Shown here: in pieces, positions 56,229 through 64,000 of the stretch
How positions within the stretch are numbered: position 1 is the stretch's first letter
Layout: the number at the start of each line of letters is the position of its first letter
DNA from: Calocera cornea HHB12733
Lineage: Eukaryota; Basidiomycota; Dacrymycetes; Dacrymycetales; Dacrymycetaceae
Reading direction: 5' to 3'
DNA length: 64,000 nt
NCBI GenBank assembly: GCA_001632435.1
Contig: KV423933.1
Location: forward strand, 47,769 to 111,768
Translations under genes and position numbers: made by a program
The notes under the pieces: generated by a model
What the model was told of the DNA's origin: nothing
Database searches by the model: none
The model's input: only the letters and a program-made list of their open reading frames with translations

Positions 56229-56810
56229 GTTGTACAGATTGTCGTCCCAAACAGTCGATCGATATCACTTCTCGCTGACAGTGTTCAATGGAAGGCTGCC
56301 GCTGTCCTCCGCCGAGCTATCGCATTTATATCCAGCGGTTACGTCTTGGGGCACATGGTACTTGCCAGCCTGGATTCGAATTCGGCCGAGCTGTCATTGT
56401 CGAAAGGTGACGCGATCCGCACGGCTTTGTAAGCAACTTTTCCACCCCGTCCCCAGATGACGTTGTTTCTTCAGCCGGCTAGCTCCGGCCCGGCGATATC
56501 TTGGGCATCGATAACGGAGTCAAGCTGTCCTGTTCAAGCTTGTATGATTGTCAGTCATGTCAAACTGGGACACAGCGAGCGGGTTGACTCTCGTTCCCTC
56601 ACGCGTCTAATCACGACCATGTCAGTTCGGTTCTCGACATGGGCTGACGACATATCTATGTCGATCTTCATAAATCAGTGGGGTATATCTCTGGGTATCA
56701 GGATGTTCACGATGGTACAACTTCTGGACTGGACTGTCCAAGGAGTGAACATTGATTTCAAGACTGACAACCTCAATCATCTAGCGATAACCCCGCCTCC
56801 TCTGCCACTC
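56229..56810. other. Intergenic, MDR copy 2 promoter
   Basis: About 580 bases. GCATTTATATCCAGC near 56319 may be the TATA region of MDR copy 2, read on the minus strand. No gene is supported. Confidence 0.4.
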
Positions 56811-58943
56811 TCACCCTTCATGCTGAATCTGACGGTCCTGGTCTGCACCGCACACTTCCTCCTCCACTGCAAGCTGGTAGCCCTCCTGCAACGCCGAGTC
56901 ATCCGTCTCCGGCAATGGTATAACATGCATCCAATCCAAGATCAAATGACTGTAAACGTTCCCCCGATGCTCCAGCTGCCAATGGATCCCACGCATCTCC
57001 GACGCATCGATGGTCCTTCCTTTCTCGTATGTTCCTCGGTGGAAGTCGATGATGCGGAAAACTCCGTTGTCGTCGCGGACTACGTTGCGAGGGTAGAAAC
57101 TGCCTTGTTCGATCCCGGCATCTTCAAGGGATTTGACGGTACGGAAGATCGACAATCTGCGGTGCTCTGTCAGCTCTGCACGTGGCAGCTTGAGGGATAA
57201 TAAATTCACTTGTCTTCGATTGGCAGTTCGAAACTCGCTAGAGCTTGACCAGAATACGCGGTGAGAAGAACAGCCATGTCCTTGGAAGAGAAGAGGCCGA
57301 AGCAGCGAGGTGTCGCCTTTCCCTCCAGCCCAACCCGCCGGACACATTCGTACGCAGCAAGCTCTTCAGCCAAGCAGTGGGTATTTCCAGCAGCAACCAT
57401 CGCAATCTTCACGGCAATCTGCTGCTTTCCTCTCGCAGTTGCCAGGTAGACCGTGCCGCACGTTCCAGAACCGATCTTCTCCGTGATGACGAGGAGAGGG
57501 AGCGAAGCCAACGTTACGTTGTCCAGTGAGTCCGGACGTTTCACGGCAACTCCGTCTTTGTGTCTCGACAGCACATAGCGCTCGTGCACCACGGAGGAGC
57601 CTTCAGGAGCAAATCCAAGAACAATCTTGCTCACAATCAGTCTTCTTCATAGGCTTTTCGATTTTATCGACGTACCGCATCACTGTTCTCCACCTCGAGC
57701 CGCCTGTTCTTGCGATCTTGAATGACCCTCAAGGGCTCGAACTTCGGACCCAGGGGAAGATGTACATCGAGTTTGTTATTGATGGGCGATAATTGAAGTG
57801 AAATCAACGCTGGTAGCAATAGATGACTCTGCTTCATGTGGATGAGATCAGAGCACAGAATGATCCGCTCTCCATTATGCGCCTGGTATAAGCGAAGTAT
57901 CATCGAGTGTATGGAAGACGTCAATACGAGCCATGTCGCACTGGAAGCACCAAAATGATGCGCTATCTGGCAAGAAATGAGTACAGTTGTGGAAAGAGAA
58001 TGATACTTTTACTCACGAGTTGAAGTACGCCGAAAGGGTTTGGGGCAGGAATGCGCTGCCCAAGACCGGTTACTATTACCTGGTCCTTTCCGAAGTCAAG
58101 CAGATAGGGTAGCGCTGTGTCCAAAAGTTTGGTGTCTGTGACGCTCTTCACATGGAGAATCAGTCCAGTTTTGGTCGATGTGAGCTCCTGTGTATCCTCA
58201 TAGTGGGACCAGCGGTGGTGCTCTGAACCTTGAAGAGACCTGAATGTACACGGAGGTGATGGAGCGGGGCTGAGGCTGGGGACCGAGACATCGTTTGAAT
58301 CCAGTATGGCTCTGTTGAGGAGCAGCTCTGAGATATTATTGGTGACGTTGGTAGTGGCTCTGCACAGCGACATGGATCGTCGCTCCCAAGCTGAGTTGTC
58401 CAACATACAGCGCCCCCAAACGTCGAGCTCGACACTGGCCAGCGAGGATGGTGTTGGCCCGTCTATCCCTTGAAGTGTCGTACGCAGATTCTGCAGAAGC
58501 TGCTCAATCATGCCACCATCATGGATGATCACATGGGGTGGTCGAAACTCGCTGGTCGTTAGGCCCCATCCGAGTGGAAGGGGCGTCAGCCCCCGCAAGT
58601 TGACTTTGTCGAAAGATGACACTTGTTGAAGAGCATCAAAGTACGATAATGCTGACGGGGAGGGAGGGGAGAGTGCACTCGTGTCCCCCATGTCGTCGTT
58701 TGAGAGAGGAGACGTCAAGAATGCGATGGTGCCGTTGGAACCGAAGCAAAATTTGGGGTTTCGGAACGGGAAGGAGGAGTCACAGTGCCGCGGAGCCGCA
58801 CTCTTCACATATCCGCTCAGACTCTCGGATGCAACAGTGATGACACATTGAATCTGAGTTCGAACCCTCATTATCCTGCTCGATAATATTGGCAATGTCG
58901 AATGCAATCTCATGTATATTGCATTGGTTTCTCTAGTACGCAT
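56811..58943 (-). CDS. Kinase-like protein lacking the catalytic aspartate
   Basis: Starts at ATG 58943 or 58871 are possible. The first 370 residues are an N-terminal region common in basidiomycete kinase-like proteins (FGKDQVIVTGLGQR, RIILCSDLI). The kinase fold then follows: glycine loop KIGSGTCGTVYLAT, lysine in QIAVKIAM and glutamate in LAEELAAYE. The catalytic loop reads IEQGSFYPRNVV, where HGDxxPxN is expected, so both His and Asp are changed. The metal motif IIDFHRG is kept. Introns after GVLQLV and after ENSDA are clean. The join after ALASFELPIEDK is not: no GT-AG pair I tried restores the frame to LTEHRRLSIF. The gene is therefore either a pseudokinase with an odd intron or a decaying copy. 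Confidence 0.6.
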
Positions 58944-59062
58944 ATGGAGACCCTGGCAGTGCTATTCGACATACAATCACGGAACGCTGAGACAACTCTT
59001 TTCGAAGTCCGTGAAGTACGCAAATGCTGATATGATGCTATGGTCATGCGTTCACCAATGGC

Positions 59063-59540
59063 TCAGTGAGTATTCTTCGATCCACTCCCGCCAAAGTCAA
59101 GCATGTAGCGTACTTGTGGAATATCGAAATTGTCTGCAAGAGGGACTTCCCACCGACTACGGGCAAAATCGATAAGCTGAAGCTGTCCGGGGCCGTCTCC
59201 CTGGGGTACACTGCCCTTGACCACGTTAGATGGTGTGATGCCGCGGTGCTCAATACCAGCGCAGGCAAGGCTCTTCACTGTTTCGAACAGTGAGCCGCTA
59301 GTCCACACTAGATGTGAGTATATAGATTTGCACATGGCACTCACACTCACCTCTCCGTATCCGTCAACTTCTACCGGCTTTCCTCTGGCAATGCTTTCCC
59401 GGAGTAGCCGGTGATGAGAGCCCCGACGCCGAGATTTTCGAACAATCCATAGACTTTGGAGTGACTCTCTCTTCCAACCCGGCCAGCCTGATCTTCCTAT
59501 ACTGTATACAGTTCTTTCGTGTCGAAGCGGCCACGGCCTG
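59063..59540 (-). pseudogene. Frameshifted kinase-like gene fragment
   Basis: This is a C-terminal fragment of the same kinase-like family, upstream of and on the same strand as the gene at 56811. Pieces in order are YRKIRLAGLEERVTPK, then in another frame VYGLFENLGVGALITGYSGK, then after an intron-like gap SLACAGIEHRGITPSNVVKG and LQLIDFARSRWEV. A one-base shift lies near 59455. A stop (TAG on the minus strand) is at 59371-59373, before the GTGAGT donor. The catalytic loop HRGITPSN also lacks the aspartate. The N-terminal half is missing. Confidence 0.7.
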
Positions 59541-59569
59541 CCTCGGAGAATGCCATTGATGTTGATCAC

Positions 59570-61153
59570 CAGCTCAGTTCAGCCAGCTTTTCAGCGCCAG
59601 GTTGTTCCGCATCTTTCCGACCCCGACTCAAGTTGGCGTTGGAGGTATAGATGACAGCTGAGATAGGCTTGACCCTGCGTGGGAGTCCACGCTACATATA
59701 TCCTGTCGTCACGGGGCTCTGTGCGGTACAGAGTGTTGTCCTTAAATCGGGAGTCGTGCCAGACCAAGGTGCTCTGAAGCCGAAATTAGAAGTTGCATCA
59801 CAAAGCATACAGCAGCCACCAACCGCGTTCACTCGGTTCAAGTCACCCATGCTAGGCAACTGGTCGTTCTCCACCGTCAACTTCTCCACAAGGTCCTTCT
59901 CGGCATCGGACGAGTCTCAATCCAGAGGTTCGCTTTCTTCTTCTTATTCTCCCCCTTCTCCTCCTCCTTCCTCCTCTTCTTCCGGCTCCGGGGTCATAGC
60001 ACTAGAGAGCAGCTGCATTGTGGGGTCTCGCTGATTGATGGGTGGACACTGGAGGGATATCGTGCGCGAAGTTGACGGACCGGATGCGGCAGAATGGGGC
60101 GGAGAGAGAGAGATTGACGAAACCGTGTGGGACGAAGACGTTAGGGAGCGAGAGAAGGCCAACCAGCGTGCAAGCGGAGACCAGGGAGCATGACTGTGGT
60201 TTGCGATCAAGAGATGGGGAGAAACTCAAGCGGCGCGAGCAGCGAGAAAACGGGTGGACGAAAAAGTGGGCACGGGCCATGACTGTGCCAAGAGTCATGA
60301 TGTAGTCCTGTGCATGGAATTTTTCAAGCTCTTCCGCCGCATGGAAAACGGGTGTGTGATGGACGGGACGGGCGCGTCTTCCGGAGGCATCGTGCTCTTC
60401 GGAATATTTGAGAAAAGCAGTCACGTGACTGTTAGCACGGGCCGCGTCTTGCGTCCCGTCTACTTGAGGTAACTCGGGCGGGTACGCAAGTGCCCCCGGT
60501 TGTCCTCAATGCATTCCAACAGTTCGCATTTCGGGCTAGTAGCGCTGTTGCGTTTAGGCTGTACATCGGCACCGCCAGCACCCTCGACAATGCCGAGAAG
60601 TCGACCCCCAACTCGTCCGGGAGCGGGCATATCCTGAGGGCGCGCCCGCGGCCTTGCAGGAACCGATGCAAAGCGGGGGCGGTCTACCCCGCTTTGGGTC
60701 AAACTCGGAGGTTGCCTGAGGAGGCGGAGAGGATGGGTTTGGGAATGTGCCGGAGGGAGCGGGACTGGGAGGGCGGTCCGGCGGGAGGTGTTGAGGAGGG
60801 CGCGCATGGTTGAACCTCTCGAGCGGCTATTACTCGCCCTCCGAGCCAGGTATTTCCCGGTGTGAGGGAATGCCGCAACATATATAGGCAGGCGCTGGTC
60901 GCACGCATTCGAGAACGCCTATCCTGTCGGAGCTGAAGACTCACCCGGACGAACGCTCCAGGCGGACTTGGGAAGACGGGAGGTGGGTGTCCGCCCGCGC
61001 GTCGGTCCCCGCTGGCCTGTCCCTTCCCCGCACTGTGACCGAACAAGAATCGCATTACTTGATCAACCCGTTCAAGCCTACTGACCCCACCTCGCGCCCG
61101 CTCGCCCGCGTACTGTACCATGTGATGTGATGTGATGTGAACTCGCCGCGGGC
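59570..61153. other. 1.6 kb with no firm gene; possible minus-strand gene
   Basis: No family is recognised. A minus-strand ATG at 60807 starts a mitochondrial-presequence-like stretch (MRALLNTSRRTALPVPLP) and has TATATAT at 60877-60884, about 70 bases upstream. Further along the strand a C-terminus-like end (MQLLSSAMTPEPEEEEE) stops near 59947. I could not link the two with in-frame exons, so I make no gene call. A GA-rich run (GAGGAGGAAGGAGGAGG on the minus strand) lies at 59955-59985. Confidence 0.3.
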
Positions 61154-62723
61154 CTACTCCGGCCCGTCAATAAGCGTCTTGATGACCCACTTGCCCTGCC
61201 TGTCCTTCCCGTTCTTGGTCGCTTCGAACGCCTCGGGCGCGTCGGCGAACGCGAAGCGGTGGGTGACGAGCGGGGCGAGGTCGATCTTGCGCGCCGCAGC
61301 GAAGGAGATGGCCATCGGGTAGTCGCCGTACTATGTGTGTACAGGGCAGTACGTTGGCAGATGGAGAACAGCGGCGGGCGGGGCTCGTTAGCTGGGAGAG
61401 GGGAGGGGAGGGAAGAAGGTGCACGCACGCCGTACCGGAAGGAGCCCTTGATCGTCAGCTCCTTCACGAGCGCCGTCGTGATGGGCACCGTGGCCGTATC
61501 CGCGCCCATCCCAATCTGCGTGAACACGCCTAGGTTCCACTCCCATCAGCACGTTCCCCATCTGGGAGACACTCGAATCGAAGGGGTGAGAAGCGAACAG
61601 AGGCGAACAGAAGAGGTGAAGGACAGCGGACGGAGACGGAGACGCAGACGCACCACCCCGCTTGGCGACGAATATGCCTGTCTGGATGCACACCTCCGCG
61701 CCGGTAGCCTCGAGCACCCTGTCCGCGCCGCCCTCGCCCGTCCCTTTAACCAAGTCCTTTGCCCATCCCATAAGCTCACAGATCCCCTCCGCACACCTGC
61801 GGGAGTACTCGACGCGCGGCTCGCCCTCGCGCATCCTCGGCGGCAGGTACGTGTGCGTCGCCGCGTACTCCCGGGCGAAGGCGAGGCGCGACGGCTGGAT
61901 GTCGACGGCGAGGATGGCGGCGGCGCCGAGCGTGCGGGCGACGGCCATGCACAGGAGGCCGACGGGCCCGCAGCCGAAGACGACGACGGTGTGCCCCGCG
62001 CCGACGGCGGAGAGCGTGTGCGCAGCGTGCACCGCGACGGAGAGGGGCTCCATCTGCGCGCGGGGTCAGCTGCGCACTGGGTTGGCCGGCGGCCACTCAG
62101 GCCAGAAGCGGGGTGAGGGGCAACCAACCAACCGCAAATGGAAAGAGAACGAGAAAGAGAAAGAGAAAGGCGCACCATCGCCCCGTCCTCCAAGCTCAGC
62201 CCGTCCGGCAGGCGGTACGCCAGGTCCTCCGGCACGCGATAGAACCGCGCGAGCGTCCCGTCCGTCGGCGGGGTCGCGGCGAAGAGGATGTGCGGGCAGA
62301 GCTCGTACCGGCCGCCCTTGCAGGCGTGGCACTTGCGGCAGGTCACGCCCGGCTCGAGCGCCACCCGGTCGCCCGGCGTGAGCGTGGTCACGCTGCGCCC
62401 GGTGGAGTGGACGACGCCGGAGGACTCATGGCCGAGGACCATGGGGGAGCGCACGTGGAAGTCGCCGATGTGCCCGTGCGTCAGGAAGTGCACGTCGGAC
62501 CCGCAGATGCCCGTCTTCAGTATGCGGACTAGGACGTCCGTGGGGCCTACTGGGGAGGGAGGGGGGTCAGGGCGCGGAGAGTGGAGAGGGGGCGGGGAGA
62601 CGGGGACGGGGACGGGGACGGGGACGGGGACGCACGCTCGGGGATCGGCTTGTCCTCGAAGACGACGTCGTTGATGGCGCGGAGGACGAAGGACTTGTTG
62701 GCCGGGGCCGGTGCCGGTGTCAT
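61154..62723 (-). CDS. Sorbitol/xylitol dehydrogenase-type polyol dehydrogenase
   Basis: This is an NAD-dependent zinc MDR enzyme of the sorbitol/xylitol/arabinitol dehydrogenase group, oxidising polyols to ketoses in the cytosol. Six or so exons join in frame: the first ends VFEDKPIPE and joins LGPTDVLVRILK; later joins are LSLEDGAMV-MEPLSVAVHAA, AKRGG-VFTQIGMG and SFRYG-YGDYPMA. Catalytic zinc ligands are CGSDVHF and GHESSG; the structural zinc has four cysteines (CRKCHACKGGRYELC). The NAD loop is VVFGCGPVGLLC with a following Asp (AVDIQ), favouring NAD. The end reads GKWVIKTLIDGPE. The exact polyol cannot be told from sequence. No related gene lies nearby. Confidence 0.9.
62599..62632. repeat. 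(ACGGGG)5 microsatellite in first intron
   Basis: Five perfect hexanucleotide units lie inside the first intron of the polyol dehydrogenase, next to the donor site. On the transcribed strand this reads CCCCGT repeats after GTGCGT. Confidence 0.85.
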
Positions 62724-63373
62724 AGCGTACTGCTGTAGTTGTGTGTTGCGCCGTCCGGTCGGTGTCTGGCTCGCAAGTGGGGAGACGCAGGCCGTCCGCC
62801 TGGCCGGGCTTATGAGTGCCCTGGGGTGTCAGGCACGCAGGAGGAGGAGGGGGAGCCGCCTGGCGCCCTCACCCGGCTGCACGAGTCCCGGTTGTGCGTG
62901 GAGGAGGCGGGAGAATGCGGGGTCGGGCCGGGCCGTACTAGGAGGAGGTACGCAACGCGGGGACGGGGGATCATCCTCCCGCCGCCACGGGTGAGAGCCA
63001 GGCGGGTTCTCCCTTTACGGTATCAGCGTGCCAAGCACCTCGTGTGTGTTCTCGAGTTGTTTGTGGTCGTCATGCCAGCACACACCGTGCGCGAGTTATT
63101 ACCTCGGATGGCCCGGGTACGGAGGCGTACTCCGTGAAATGGCCCTCCCGGGCCCTATTTCCCCAAGTGGCCCATGGGCCAGCCCTAAGCAAAGACCTCC
63201 GGTGCAGATGGAGGAAGGGAAGAGAGAGGCACACAAGGGTCCAGAGTGTTGCATCGCTTTTTTATGGAATGCTTTTTGAGTAGTTGACAGAAGGTGGAGA
63301 GGAAGCAGGTGGCAGTGTGGTAAGTGTCAACATTGTACATGCATTGCTGGCACTCTCTCTTGTTTGTACCACC
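62724..63373. other. Intergenic, base composition shift
   Basis: About 650 bases. The left part is GC-rich promoter for the polyol dehydrogenase. From about 63240 the sequence becomes clearly lower in GC than the rest of the window. No gene is supported. Confidence 0.45.
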
Positions 63374-63749
63374 ATGGCTTGTGGTAAAGGTGTCTCACAG
63401 GTATGCTCCAGTCTCCCTTCTCTGTTCTTTCTGTTTACTGACCACTTGTTTAGTCTCCAAAGAAGAAGAAAAGTGCTGCCCTCCAAAACTTTCAGATTGG
63501 CCCATCATAAAGAGTCTTGGCAACCAGGGCGCATTTGTGATTCGTGAGGCAAAGAGGGAGGAAGGAAAGATACAGCTTGACAGTAAGCATAGCTAAACCT
63601 GTCCATATTTGGACCACTCTAACCCTTTTATAGTTACCTACTTTTATTGTAAGAAAGCACATGCGGAGTCTAAGGCTAAGGCTGCTCGGGACCTTTCAAA
63701 AGGCAGTGGAGCAATGATTCAGGAGGCTATTCCTGTTGATGATGATTAG
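63374..63749 (+). CDS. Possible 84-residue gene or gene remnant
   Basis: Three exons (63374-63383, 63454-63582, 63634-63749) join in frame with GT-AG introns and end at TAG. The product starts MACVSKEEEKCCPPKLSDWP, continues GNQGAFVIREAKREEGK, and ends with a basic helix (KKAHAESKAKAARDLSKGSG) and an acidic tail (EAIPVDDD). The first exon is only 10 bases, so the start is weak. The lower GC content of this stretch is unlike the neighbouring genes. It could be a piece of a transposable element or the end of a longer gene. I do not recognise a family. Confidence 0.35.
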
Positions 63750-64000
63750 TACTTGTGTATAAGCATGAATTAAGCTTGTATAAGACCATTGCTGCTTTGA
63801 ATTCACATTGTTATTCATAAAAACTTGCAAAAATGGCCCGGACATAGAGGGGCACAGAGGGGCACAGAGTGCAGTCCAACCTTATTTAGTTAATAAGTCC
63901 TGCCTTGTGAGGGCACAACAATCCAGCCATAGGCGGATCATCAATAGTGGCCCGAACAGGGGTCGATAACCAACCCAAATACGATAAGGAGGGCAACAGG
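63750..64000. other. Window end, low-GC, no gene seen
   Basis: About 250 AT-richer bases. A short direct repeat (GAGGGGCACA twice, 63848-63869) is the only feature noted. Confidence 0.4.

Noticed and set aside
60460..60807. Minus-strand gene with presequence-like start
   Set aside because: Start context and a TATA-like element are suggestive, but no exon chain could be completed and no domain is seen.

Overview
This is nuclear DNA from a filamentous basidiomycete, most likely an agaricomycete (wood-rot type). I infer this from the GC-rich coding sequence, genes split by many 45-60 base GT-AG introns (one GC-AG), Kch1-, NDUFA8- and Mss1-type fungal housekeeping genes, and expanded accessory families (aryl-alcohol dehydrogenase, MFS, methyltransferase, atypical kinase). 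I see no rRNA, tRNA or CRISPR, and one assembly gap of Ns (51154-51285).

Left third (0-18 kb). An aryl-alcohol dehydrogenase-like aldo/keto reductase, a 2-oxoglutarate/Fe(II) oxygenase and a DHA2-type MFS exporter form a small accessory block. A diverged second MFS copy lies in opposite orientation at 15.5-17.7 kb. Between the two are the histidine enzyme HIS6, a Kha1-like K+/H+ antiporter and complex I subunit NDUFA8. The MFS flanks are shared but circularly permuted, which suggests the remains of a former tandem array.

Middle (18-33.5 kb). Here are a Ser/Pro-rich protein, a small 139-residue protein, a CNH/propeller-like protein, a secreted kelch-ectodomain membrane protein, a large disordered protein, and a Kch1/Prm6-type potassium transporter.

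33.9-46 kb is the most striking part. Eight intact paralogous class I SAM-dependent methyltransferases stand head to tail on the + strand, with a broken ninth copy between the fifth and sixth. Exon structure and splice phase are shared, two copies lack intron 1, and four share a TATAAG box 47-66 bases before the ATG. No polyketide synthase, peptide synthetase or terpene synthase lies alongside, so the substrate is unknown.

Right third (46-64 kb). First comes MSS1, the mitochondrial tRNA-modifying GTPase. Next is a large disordered protein with a quinone-oxidoreductase-like C-terminus, interrupted by the gap. Then two convergent zinc-less MDR reductases flank a SnoaL-like small protein. A kinase-like protein that has lost its catalytic aspartate follows, with a frameshifted relative beside it. 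A sorbitol/xylitol dehydrogenase comes next, and a lower-GC tail carries a possible 84-residue gene. Exon boundaries were placed by eye from splice signals and family resemblance. Transcripts were not available, so starts and introns are predictions.
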